DNA from: B10-G9 sp963712165
Lineage (GTDB): Bacteria > Chloroflexota > Anaerolineae > Anaerolineales > UBA11858
DNA length: 64,000 nt
NCBI GenBank assembly: GCA_963712165.1
Contig: CAVQGY010000001.1
Span: 434,001-498,000 of the forward strand
Reading direction: 5' to 3'
Shown here: positions 9,252 to 17,247 of the stretch, piece after piece
Layout of the letters: each line of letters begins with the position of its first letter
Numbering within the stretch: the first letter of the stretch is position 1
Made by a program: the position numbers and the translations under genes
The notes under the pieces: generated by a model
Told to the model about the DNA's origin: nothing
The model's input: the letters and a program-made list of their open reading frames with translations, nothing else
Databases searched by the model: none

Positions 9252-10787
9252 ATGAACAAGGAAAGATCACAGGTTAGATCTGCTGCCTTTCAGGCTTTAA
9301 TCCTTCCCTCCATCGTTGTGGTTTTAGGACTGCAATCCCTGAGGGGATTCATCCCCGGGTTGTCCTGGTATCTGCGCGATACGGTTGGAATAGGTACGTT
9401 GAGCCTGCTCCCTTACGCGTTCGGGACCTTCATTCTGGGATTCCTGGCTATTTTCGTCAGCAAATTATTCAATGCCAGGCTAACCCTCTGGATCAGCGCC
9501 GGCGGTTTGGCAGTTCTCAGATTGATTGAGCAGCTGGTTATAGATCCTGCTGTGGATTTATGGCTGGGAATCGCCAGTGTAGGGTTATTCCTGATCTTTA
9601 TGCCATTGTTCATCAGTTGGACCAGAGCTGAAGCTGAACCTTTCCCACTGCGCTGGTTCCAGGGATTGATCCTTGGCTTGAGCGCCGATGTAGCTATCAG
9701 GGCGTTATTTGGCATGCGGGACCCAGGAACTGTGAGAGGATGGGTCCCTGTCGTAGTGATCTTAATCCTTTCTTTAGTGGTACTTCGGAGCTTATGGCAG
9801 GAGAGCAAATCGGAATCAAGGCGATTTAGGGAAGGAAGGGGAAAATCAGTCGCCCTGCTCCTCGCCCAGGGACCTTATTTTGTGCTGCAGTTATTCTACC
9901 TTCAAAATTCGGGCTGGCTGGAAGAGGTCAGTGGGCTGAGTTATCCGCTTGGATTTCTGATCATCTCCTTAGGATATCTGGCTTCTGCGGCAGGGTTGGC
10001 CCTGGCAGAAGCCCGGCCAAGAAGCCTGCATCCCTCTCTGACCATTGGATCTGGCTTTTTATTGATCTATGGGGTTTATTATGCAAATCAGCTGGGGATC
10101 GGCGCGCTGGTTCTGATCCTTGCGGGACAATTTACCCTGGGTTGGGGATTGGGGGGGATTGCTAAAGCCAACCTGGATGGTAAAAAAAATACTGTTTGGC
10201 GGACAACTTTAGCAGTGACCGGCGGGATGGTACTCTTTTTGATCCTTGCCTTCGCCTTTTACGTAACCCAGGATATCGCCCTGCCTATTGACAAGGCCAG
10301 TTTCCCGGCCCTGGCTGCCGGAGCGGCTGCTTTGCTGGTGATCTGGGGCAGCGTTCAGGCCTGGAAAGGACCCAAACGCCCCTGGGATTGGACGGGACCC
10401 CTGTTCGCAGGTCTGCTGGTTCTGATCCCGATCATCTTCTGGTGTTTTTGGGGAACAGGACCGGAAGGGAAAGCTCCAGCTGGATTTCCTGTTCAGGTGA
10501 TGAGCTACAATATCCACTCTGCCTTCAACGTAGCGGGGGGGCAAGACCTAGAAGCCATCGCCTCTGTGATCGAGGAATCTGGCGCTGAAATCATCGGTCT
10601 CCAGGAAGTCTCCCGGACCCGCCTGATGGACGGGGGAGCGGACATGCCCACTTGGCTGGCCCAGGTAGATTGGGAATGGAAATGGTCTTTATGGGGACCG
10701 AAGAACCGATCTGGGGCAATGCCATCCTATCTCGCTATCCTATCCTGGACAGCGGTTTCCAGGCTCTGCCCCGGGAAGGATCCCTGA
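9252..10787 (+). CDS. Membrane protein with C-terminal endonuclease/exonuclease/phosphatase domain; frame broken near 10665
   Basis: The first ~410 residues contain about a dozen hydrophobic transmembrane segments. An endonuclease/exonuclease/phosphatase (EEP) domain then begins: VQVMSYNIHSAF, with the Asn of the family, and IIGLQEVSR, with the metal-binding Glu. The frame then drifts into unrelated residues after TWLAQ (codon ending 10664). The rest of the EEP domain continues in another frame from about 10667 to 11191. A single missing base near 10665 restores a continuous protein of about 645 residues. No slippery heptamer is visible there, so this is either a recent pseudogene or a sequence error. 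The intact protein would be a membrane-bound phosphodiesterase or phosphatase. Confidence 0.7.
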   Translation: MNKERSQVRSAAFQALILPSIVVVLGLQSLRGFIPGLSWYLRDTVGIGTLSLLPYAFGTFILGFLAIFVSKLFNARLTLWISAGGLAVLRLIEQLVIDPAVDLWLGIASVGLFLIFMPLFISWTRAEAEPFPLRWFQGLILGLSADVAIRALFGMRDPGTVRGWVPVVVILILSLVVLRSLWQESKSESRRFREGRGKSVALLLAQGPYFVLQLFYLQNSGWLEEVSGLSYPLGFLIISLGYLASAAGLALAEARPRSLHPSLTIGSGFLLIYGVYYANQLGIGALVLILAGQFTLGWGLGGIAKANLDGKKNTVWRTTLAVTGGMVLFLILAFAFYVTQDIALPIDKASFPALAAGAAALLVIWGSVQAWKGPKRPWDWTGPLFAGLLVLIPIIFWCFWGTGPEGKAPAGFPVQVMSYNIHSAFNVAGGQDLEAIASVIEESGAEIIGLQEVSRTRLMDGGADMPTWLAQVDWEWKWSLWGPKNRSGAMPSYLAILSWTAVSRLCPGKDP

Positions 10788-11191
10788 TCGGCCGCGGATT
10801 TCTCTGGGCCAGGATCGATGTAGGAGAAGAAGAACCCTTGCTGGTGGTAGTTACTCACTTGCACCACGTTGTGGCGGATGGCCATGTTCGTCTGGTACAG
10901 GTACCGGTGATCCTGGACTTTCTGGAAGATAAAAGTCAGTTTGTCCTGCTGGGAGATTTTAACGCCGGACCGAATTCCCCTGAGATCGGCTTGATCTACG
11001 AAGCAGGGCTGGTCGATGCCTGGTTTGAAGCCGGTGAGGGACCAGGGTATACGGTTGATTCAGATGATCCTCAGAAACGGATTGACTATCTGTGGCACAG
11101 CCCGGATCTTAAGGTGTCAAAGATCGAGGTCATCCAGTCTACAGCTTCAGACCATTTGCCGGTGGTGGGATCGCTGGAAGGTAATCAATAG
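10652..11191 (+). CDS. C-terminal part of the frameshifted EEP-domain membrane protein
   Basis: This is the second half of the EEP domain, in a different frame from the upstream gene. It contains WGNAILSRYPIL, the conserved VVVTHLHH, LLGDFNAGP (the GDFN motif with catalytic Asp and Asn), RIDYLW and SDHLPVVG (the final catalytic Asp-His). All catalytic motifs are therefore present if both frames are joined. The formal start at 10652 is an in-frame TTG inside the upstream gene without a ribosome binding site. It is best read as one gene with the preceding entry (9252-11191). Confidence 0.75.
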   Translation: MAGPGRLGMEMVFMGTEEPIWGNAILSRYPILDSGFQALPREGSLIGRGFLWARIDVGEEEPLLVVVTHLHHVVADGHVRLVQVPVILDFLEDKSQFVLLGDFNAGPNSPEIGLIYEAGLVDAWFEAGEGPGYTVDSDDPQKRIDYLWHSPDLKVSKIEVIQSTASDHLPVVGSLEGNQ

Positions 11192-11220
11192 GAAGAAAAT
11201 ATAACCAGGGGGGAAAGAAG

Positions 11221-11249
11221 TTGACCCGCTTCTATCTTGTTGTTATAAT
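11221..11249 (+). promoter_or_regulatory. Promoter of tRNA-Gly
   Basis: TTGACC (11221-11226), a 17-bp spacer and a perfect TATAAT (11244-11249), with the tRNA starting 17 bp after the -10 box. It is one of the best sigma70 matches in the window. Confidence 0.85.
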
Positions 11250-11265
11250 GCTTGCGCTGAGGTCA

Positions 11266-11337
11266 GCGGGTGTGGCCAAGTGGTAAGGCATCAGCTTCCC
11301 AAGCTGACATCCACGGGTTCGAATCCCGTCACCCGCT
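11266..11337 (+). tRNA. tRNA-Gly (anticodon CCC)
   Basis: All four arms fold: acceptor GCGGGTG with CACCCGC, D stem GCC/GGC, anticodon stem TCAGC/GCTGA around loop TTCCCAA, and T arm ACGGG-TTCGAAT-CCCGT. The anticodon is CCC (glycine). The 72-nt gene ends with discriminator T; CCA is not encoded. Confidence 0.95.
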
Positions 11338-11345
11338 CTAGCTCC

Positions 11346-11374
11346 ACGGAGGTGAAATCGCCTCCGTTTTTTTA
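11346..11374 (+). terminator. Terminator after tRNA-Gly
   Basis: The stem ACGGAGG (11346-11352) pairs with CCTCCGT (11361-11367) around an 8-nt loop and is followed by a run of seven T (11367-11373). It begins 8 bp after the tRNA. It overlaps the stop of the convergent response-regulator gene. Confidence 0.85.
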
Positions 11375-12148
11375 TTTAGGATCGAAGGCGTAGCCAATGC
11401 CGCGAACATTACTGATCCAGTTATCCGTTCCGGGGAAGGCAGCGATTTTTTTCCTCAAGCGGCTGACCATGGGGCGTAATATTTCCGGAGCCTCCTCCTC
11501 CCCAACCTGAATCCCCTGAACCAGCAAGACCAATTCCTCATGGCTAAGGACCCTTCCGCGATTTTCCAAGAAGTTTCCCAGCAAATTGCTCTCCGTGGGG
11601 GTTAGGCTAACTCGCTCGTTGCCGCGCCAGATATCCCGCCGCTCCAGGTCAACCATGACTCCACCTGGCAGGGTCATTACTCTCCGGGCAGGCAGGGACT
11701 CTCCCCGGATCCCTTCCAGGTCCTTGAGCTGGTCTAATGATGAAGACAGCTGATCGAGAAGCACTTCTTTGCGAGCCCGGGCTTCTTTATCGGATAATGC
11801 CCGGCAGACCGCGTTTATCAATTCATCCACTTGATACGGCTTAATGAAATAGTCCTTGACTCCCAATCGGATGGCTGTGATCGCAGACTCGAGTGAGCCA
11901 AAGCCAGAAATGATGATCATCACTGTTTCCGGATGGTAATTATATATTTCTCTCATGATCACTTCGCCGTCCAGCCCCGGCAAGCGAATATCAAGCAACA
12001 CCAGATCATAATTCTCTGTTTTCAGTGCGTCCAACCCTTCTTCGCCGCTGGCAGCTGCACCTACCTGGTACCCTTCTACTCGCAGGACCTCACCAAGTGA
12101 TTCTCGCAGGTTGGGATCATCATCGATCAAGAGGATTTTTGAGGTCAT
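11372..12148 (-). CDS. Orphan response regulator, receiver plus winged-helix DNA-binding domain
   Basis: 258 residues from the ATG at 12148, chosen because GGAGG stands five bases upstream; the frame stays open to a possible start at 12190, which lacks such a site. The receiver domain has the acidic pocket (LLIDDD), the phospho-acceptor D53 in LVLLDIRLPG, the switch Ser in IIISGFG and the Lys in YFIKPY. The C-terminal ~90 residues look like an OmpR/PhoB winged helix (LTPTESNLLGNFLENRGRVLSHEELV). No histidine kinase gene is adjacent, so its partner is elsewhere. Confidence 0.85.
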   Translation of the reverse strand: MTSKILLIDDDPNLRESLGEVLRVEGYQVGAAASGEEGLDALKTENYDLVLLDIRLPGLDGEVIMREIYNYHPETVMIIISGFGSLESAITAIRLGVKDYFIKPYQVDELINAVCRALSDKEARARKEVLLDQLSSSLDQLKDLEGIRGESLPARRVMTLPGGVMVDLERRDIWRGNERVSLTPTESNLLGNFLENRGRVLSHEELVLLVQGIQVGEEEAPEILRPMVSRLRKKIAAFPGTDNWISNVRGIGYAFDPK

Positions 12149-12246
12149 GATGGCCTCCACATTTTTCAATGAATAACAGAATTGCGCCAAACTATATAGA
12201 CTCGGTCTATCTATAATAACATGAACCAGGAGGGAATTGTGGGCAA

Positions 12247-12277
12247 GACCTCCGAGGTCGGCGGGACCTCCGAGGTC
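12247..12277. repeat. Tandem pair of 13-bp palindromes upstream of argF
   Basis: GACCTCCGAGGTC occurs twice, at 12247-12259 and 12265-12277, with starts 18 bp apart. Each copy is an inverted repeat (GACCTC-C-GAGGTC). The pair sits in the divergent region between the response regulator and argF, 94 bp before the argF start. It could be an operator for a dimeric regulator or a dispersed palindromic repeat. Confidence 0.7.
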
Positions 12278-12370
12278 GAAATATAATCCAAAGAGCCCTC
12301 ACAAGACATCAAAGGATGCCTCTCATGTTATACTTCTCATGGAGCATAACCATATCCACAGGAGTGAAAA

Positions 12371-13288
12371 ATGAAAGATTTTTTGGCAATAGCTGACTAT
12401 TCCCCCGCTGACCTTCAAGCCATTCTCGATCAGGCTGTTGATCTAAAAAAAGAATGGAGTGAGGGAGGAAATCCTCCCCTTTTCAAGAACAAAGTGCTGG
12501 CAATGATCTTCCAAAAACCCAGCTTAAGGACCCGGGTATCTTTTGATATGGCGATGCGCCATCTGGGTGGGGATGCCCTGTATCTCTCACCTGCCGAGAT
12601 CGGCCTGGGAAAGCGGGAGTCGATCGCTGACGTCGCCCGGGTGGTATCCGGCTATGTGGATGTGATAATGGCCAGGGTCTTCGATCACCAGCACGTTCTG
12701 GAATTGGCCAAATGGGCTGAGATCCCGGTGATCAACGGTTTGAGCGATTATAATCACCCCTGCCAGGCAGCCGCTGATGCCCTCACGATCCAGGAAAACT
12801 TCGGCTCCTTAAAAGGCCTCCAGGTTACTTTTATCGGCGATGGTAATAACGTTGCCGTCTCCCTGATGCATATCTGCGCCAAACTGGGCGCCCATTTCAC
12901 GATCGCCAACCCAGAGGGATATGGTATGGACCCGGACGCGGTAGCAATCGGCGAGAAGTTTGCCCAAGAAAGCGGGAGCTCAATTCGCCAGCTGACCGAT
13001 CCTGTGGAGGCTGTGAAAGACGCCCAGGTGATCTATACCGATACCTGGATCAGTATGGGTCAGGATGAAGAGGCTGCCAGGCGTAAAGCGGTCTTTCCCC
13101 CTTACCAGGTCAATAGACAATTACTCTCTCAAGCGGACAAGGACTCTATTGTTTTACACTGTTTACCTGCTCACCGCGGAGAGGAGATAACCGACGAAGT
13201 GGCGGATGGCCCTCAGTCCCGCTTATTCCCCCAGGCCCATAACCGCCTCCATGCCCAGAAATCCATCCTGGTTAAACTTTTGGCCTGA
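12371..13288 (+). CDS. argF: Ornithine carbamoyltransferase
   Basis: 305 residues. It transfers the carbamoyl group from carbamoyl phosphate to ornithine to give citrulline (arginine synthesis, cytoplasm). Visible are the carbamoyl-phosphate loop KPSLRTRVSF, GKRESIADVARV, the HPCQ motif in DYNHPCQAAADAL, and HCLPAHRGEEITDEV with the catalytic Cys. The length is normal for the family. AGGAG precedes the ATG. It is the first gene of a plus-strand run with alanine dehydrogenase, a CoA-transferase and pyruvate kinase. Because catabolic and anabolic enzymes look alike, the direction cannot be settled from sequence alone. Confidence 0.92.
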   Translation: MKDFLAIADYSPADLQAILDQAVDLKKEWSEGGNPPLFKNKVLAMIFQKPSLRTRVSFDMAMRHLGGDALYLSPAEIGLGKRESIADVARVVSGYVDVIMARVFDHQHVLELAKWAEIPVINGLSDYNHPCQAAADALTIQENFGSLKGLQVTFIGDGNNVAVSLMHICAKLGAHFTIANPEGYGMDPDAVAIGEKFAQESGSSIRQLTDPVEAVKDAQVIYTDTWISMGQDEEAARRKAVFPPYQVNRQLLSQADKDSIVLHCLPAHRGEEITDEVADGPQSRLFPQAHNRLHAQKSILVKLLA

Positions 13289-13311
13289 TCAAAAACACAG
13301 AGGTGCAAATT

Positions 13312-14406
13312 ATGAATATCTGCATACCAAAAGAGCGGCGCGATAACGAATATAGGGTTGGGTTGACCCCAGCTGGGATTGAGCTGCTCACCCAAATGGG
13401 GCACACCTGTTATGTTGAAAAGGAAGCTGGTGTGGGAAGCGGTTTCCCGGATCACGTTTACCAAAAAGCCGGTGCAACCATTGTTTACAGTGGTGAGGAA
13501 GTTTATACGAGGGCAGATTTGCTCCTCAAAGTCGCCCGTCCTTTAAAAGAAGAATACGGCTGGATGCCTGAAGGCCTGACCCTGATGGGTTTTCTACACC
13601 TTTCTGCAGGATGGGTCAACAAAGTGGACGCCCTGCTTGAGAAGAAGATCACTGCCATTGGATATGAGATCGTTCAGGAGGATGATGGCAACCTGCCTAT
13701 TTTGACACCTCTCAGCCACCTGGCAGGAACTATGATCCCCCAAATAGCCGCCACTCTGGCTCAAAACAATTACGGCGGGAAGGGATTTGCCCTTTCCGGC
13801 GTTCCAGGTATTCCACCAGCAGATGTTGTCATTCTCGGTGCGGGTACGGTAGGCCGCAGCGCGGCCAGGGCCTTCCTGGGCCTGGGTGCCAATGTCCACA
13901 TGCTGGACTCCTCCTTAAAAGCACTTCAGCATATCGACGAGGAGTTTTCAGGCCGGGTCAATACGCTCGTTTCTTATCCCTTCAACCTCAACAAGGTATG
14001 TTCTTTCGCAGATGTATTTGTGGGCGCAATCCTGGTTCCAGGCGCACCCTCACCAATCGTAGTGACCAGGGATATGGTCAAACAGCTCCACAGCCATTCG
14101 ATCATCATCGACTGTTCTATCGACCAGGGAGGATGTGTTGAGACCAGCCGGCCAACCACACATAGTAATCCTACATACCTGGAAGAGGACGTGATCCATT
14201 ATTGCGTTCCCAATATGACTGGCGTGCTGGGCCGAACTGCAACCCACGTGATGAGCAATGCTATCTGGCCGTATATCATCCAGGTTGCTGAACTTGGAGT
14301 TGAAGAAGCTTTAAAAGTCAATCAGGCCTTGCACAACGGCGTCTATACAACCAAGGGGAAAATAATCAACCAGGTTTACAAACACGCCCTAGAAGGCAGG
14401 AAATAA
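13312..14406 (+). CDS. ald: Alanine dehydrogenase
   Basis: 364 residues from the ATG at 13312, which has AGAGGTG just upstream; a GTG at 13303 lies inside that ribosome binding site. The enzyme interconverts L-alanine and pyruvate with NAD. Visible are the N-terminal IPKERRDNEYRVGLTP, the Rossmann motif VVILGAGTVGRSAARAF, and YCVPNMTGVLGRTATHVMSNA near the C-terminus, all typical of the Ald/PntA family. It starts 23 bp after argF and ends 2 bp before the CoA-transferase ATG, so an operon is likely. Confidence 0.9.
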   Translation: MNICIPKERRDNEYRVGLTPAGIELLTQMGHTCYVEKEAGVGSGFPDHVYQKAGATIVYSGEEVYTRADLLLKVARPLKEEYGWMPEGLTLMGFLHLSAGWVNKVDALLEKKITAIGYEIVQEDDGNLPILTPLSHLAGTMIPQIAATLAQNNYGGKGFALSGVPGIPPADVVILGAGTVGRSAARAFLGLGANVHMLDSSLKALQHIDEEFSGRVNTLVSYPFNLNKVCSFADVFVGAILVPGAPSPIVVTRDMVKQLHSHSIIIDCSIDQGGCVETSRPTTHSNPTYLEEDVIHYCVPNMTGVLGRTATHVMSNAIWPYIIQVAELGVEEALKVNQALHNGVYTTKGKIINQVYKHALEGRK

Positions 14407-14408
14407 TC

Positions 14409-15704
14409 ATGAGTTGGACAGAAGCTTATCAGAAAAAAGTCGTAACAGCAGCTGAAGCTGTCAAAGCGGTTAAATCTGGAGACCGTATCTTCTTGACCGG
14501 CAACTGCTCGGTACCAAAAACAATCTTGGCTGCTTTAGTGGATCGAGCCAAGGAGCTCAAGGATGTTGAGATCAACCAGGCCCTGACCATCGGCTCTGCT
14601 GATTATGTCAGTCCCGAAATGGAGGGTCATCTTCGGGTCAATACCATGTTCATCAGCCATAATACTCGCGAGGCAATCCACGCCGGACGTTCCGATTTCA
14701 CTCCAGTACTGCTCTCAGAATTTCCCCTGCTCTTCAAAGAAAAACACTTGCCGGTCAATGTGGCATTTGTGCATCTCTCCCCACCAGACCCGCATGGTTA
14801 CTGCAGCTTTGGTGTTGAAGTAGGTCTGAGCAAAAGCCCTGCAGAATCCGCTGAGATCATCATTGCTGAGGTCAATGACAAGATGCCCCGCACCCTGGGA
14901 GATTCATTCATCCATGTCAGCAATATTGATTACATCGTCCCGGTGGACTACGATCTTCCCGAACTGCCTATGGGAGAAGGCAAACCATCCGAAACAGTAG
15001 AAAAGATCGCCGGACATATCGCTGAGTTGATACCGGATGAGGCCACCATGCAGATGGGTATTGGCGCGGTTCCCGACGCTGTCCTGAAGTACCTCTATAA
15101 TAAAAAGGACCTTGGCATTCACACTGAGCTGTTTTCGGATGGTGTGATCGACCTGGTGGAAGCCGGCGTGATCACCAATGCTAAAAAGACCATTCACCCG
15201 GGCAAGATCATCGCTGGATTCATCCTGGGGACAAAACGCCTCTATGAATGGGTCCATAACAATCCCCTGATCGAGTTCCTGCGAACCGAATATGTCAACG
15301 ATCCCTTTGTCATCTCCCAAAATCATCGCATGGTCGCCATCAACTCTGCTATCGAGGTAGATCTGACAGGTCAGATCTGCGCTGACAGCATTGGCACCAA
15401 ACTTTATAGCGGTGTCGGAGGCCAGCTGGATTTTGTCTACGGATCATCGCGGTCCAAAGGCGGCGTTCCCATCATCGCCCTCCCCAGCAAAGCCAAGGAT
15501 ATCAGCCGCATCGTACTTACCTTAAAACCCGGAGCAGGCGTGGTCACAACCCGCAATCATGTCCATTATGTAGTTACCGAGTTTGGTGTAGCCGCTCTAT
15601 ATGGAAAAACGATTCGGGAGAGGGCTCAGGCGCTGATCAATATCGCCCATCCGGATTTTAGAGAGGACTTGACCAAACAGGCCAAAGAGCTGCATTACAT
15701 CTAG
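14409..15704 (+). CDS. Acetyl-CoA hydrolase/transferase family (4-hydroxybutyrate CoA-transferase-like)
   Basis: 431 residues, full length for the Cat1/AbfT-type CoA-transferase family. Recognisable segments are FVHLSPPDPHGYCSFG in the N-terminal domain, ATMQMGIGAVPDAV, and HTELFSDGV, where the catalytic glutamate that forms the glutamyl-CoA thioester is E240. GVVTTRNHVHYVVTEFGVA and RAQALINIAHPDFRE close the protein. It moves CoA between short-chain acids, for example acetate and 4-hydroxybutyrate or butyrate. The exact substrate cannot be read from the sequence. Position after alanine dehydrogenase suggests a role in amino acid or acid fermentation. Confidence 0.88.
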   Translation: MSWTEAYQKKVVTAAEAVKAVKSGDRIFLTGNCSVPKTILAALVDRAKELKDVEINQALTIGSADYVSPEMEGHLRVNTMFISHNTREAIHAGRSDFTPVLLSEFPLLFKEKHLPVNVAFVHLSPPDPHGYCSFGVEVGLSKSPAESAEIIIAEVNDKMPRTLGDSFIHVSNIDYIVPVDYDLPELPMGEGKPSETVEKIAGHIAELIPDEATMQMGIGAVPDAVLKYLYNKKDLGIHTELFSDGVIDLVEAGVITNAKKTIHPGKIIAGFILGTKRLYEWVHNNPLIEFLRTEYVNDPFVISQNHRMVAINSAIEVDLTGQICADSIGTKLYSGVGGQLDFVYGSSRSKGGVPIIALPSKAKDISRIVLTLKPGAGVVTTRNHVHYVVTEFGVAALYGKTIRERAQALINIAHPDFREDLTKQAKELHYI

Positions 15705-15737
15705 CAGATCAAAAATGACAAGAAGGCATTTAAGGTT

Positions 15738-17174
15738 ATGAAAAATCGGGCAAAGATCATTGCCACAATAGGACCTGCCAGCCGGGACAAGGACACCATC
15801 AGGAGTCTGGTATTGGCGGGTATGGATGTAGCCAGGATCAATTTCTCTCATGGCACACATCAGGAGCATGCCCAGATCATCAGTCATATTCGCGAGATTT
15901 CAACCGAACTCAACCAGCCAATAACCATTCTCCAGGACCTATCCGGTCCTAAGATCCGCACCGGTGAAATGGCTGAAGGCCCCGTAGAAATCCATCAAGG
16001 GGACAAGCTAATCCTGACGACTGAGGATGCCGCCGGCACTGGTTCCCGGATCCAGGTGAATTTCCATTCCTTGCCAGAAAGTGTAGAACCGGGAGGCAGG
16101 ATCCACCTGGATGACGGCCGGCTCGAGCTGCTAATAACGAAGATCGAAGGAAATGATGTGATCACTGAAGTGATCCAGGGAGGTACCCTTAAAGCCCGCA
16201 AAGGGGTTAACCTTCCAGGTGCGAAATTGGATATGCCGTCCCTGACAGGTAAAGACCTTCTTGATCTGGATTTTGGACTTGAACACGGCGTAGATGCGAT
16301 TGCCCTCTCTTTCGTTCGTTCGGCAGAGGACATCAAGATACTCCGGGAAGCGATCAATGACCGCGACCCTTCAATGGCCAAGATCCCGCTCATCGCCAAG
16401 CTTGAACATCCGGATGCTCTGCATAACCTCCACGATATTCTCCATGCAGCGGATGGCGTTATGGTAGCCCGGGGGGATCTGGGCATAGAGATGCCGCCGG
16501 AGTCCGTACCCATCGCGCAGAAGCAGATCATAGCTTCTGCGAACAAACATCTCAGCTATGTGATCATTGCCACTCAAATGCTGGAATCAATGGTCAGCAA
16601 CCCCCGTCCTACCCGGGCAGAAGCGTCCGACGTCGCCAATGCCGTTCTGGATGGTGCTGATGCAGTGATGCTTTCTGGAGAAACTGCCATTGGCGAGTTT
16701 CCCGTGAAAACTGTGGAGATGATGGCTTCCATCATCTACCAAAGTGAAGAGCATAGTGACGAATGGGGCAGGCTGGATCTGAAACTAACGAATGATTTCA
16801 ACCATGATGATGCGGTATCGATAACGCGGGCAGCCAGGGAACTAGCCCGGGATCGTGATGTAGAGGCTGTGGCAGTCTTCACGAAAAGTGGACGGACCGC
16901 CAGGTTGATGTCGAAGGCCCGTCCAAATGTACCCATCCTGGCATTCACACCTGACAAGGTAACTTATCAATATCTTGCCATGCTTTGGGGGACAACACCT
17001 TACCTGATTCCCCATGCAAGGTCATTAGAAGAGATGCTCTCCCATGTTGATACCTCAGTGATCGAGGGAACACCAGTCAAAGCCGGGCAAGAAATCGTCC
17101 TCCTGGCTGGCTTGCCGATCCACGAGATGGTACCACCCAACATGGCACTGCTCCACACCATCCGATCCCGCTAA
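15738..17174 (+). CDS. pyk: Pyruvate kinase
   Basis: 478 residues. It converts phosphoenolpyruvate and ADP to pyruvate and ATP, the last glycolytic step. Visible are IIATIGPASRDKDTI at the start, the substrate loop INFSHGTHQEH, the metal-binding MVARGDLGIEMP, ATQMLESMVSNPRPTRAEASDVANAV and the DGADAVMLSGETAIGEFPV loop. The C-terminal allosteric domain is present (AVFTKSGRTARLMSKARP). It starts 33 bp after the CoA-transferase gene and is probably in the same transcript. Confidence 0.95.
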   Translation: MKNRAKIIATIGPASRDKDTIRSLVLAGMDVARINFSHGTHQEHAQIISHIREISTELNQPITILQDLSGPKIRTGEMAEGPVEIHQGDKLILTTEDAAGTGSRIQVNFHSLPESVEPGGRIHLDDGRLELLITKIEGNDVITEVIQGGTLKARKGVNLPGAKLDMPSLTGKDLLDLDFGLEHGVDAIALSFVRSAEDIKILREAINDRDPSMAKIPLIAKLEHPDALHNLHDILHAADGVMVARGDLGIEMPPESVPIAQKQIIASANKHLSYVIIATQMLESMVSNPRPTRAEASDVANAVLDGADAVMLSGETAIGEFPVKTVEMMASIIYQSEEHSDEWGRLDLKLTNDFNHDDAVSITRAARELARDRDVEAVAVFTKSGRTARLMSKARPNVPILAFTPDKVTYQYLAMLWGTTPYLIPHARSLEEMLSHVDTSVIEGTPVKAGQEIVLLAGLPIHEMVPPNMALLHTIRSR

Positions 17175-17247
17175 CAATCCGCCCGAAGCCTTTGCCGGCC
17201 AAGAATTCCGCTGCTCCCAGCAGCCCTCCACTTATCGGGAGCAACCT

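Noticed and set aside
10655..10680. Programmed frameshift
   Set aside because: No slippery heptamer or downstream hairpin is visible at the frame change; mutation or error is simpler.
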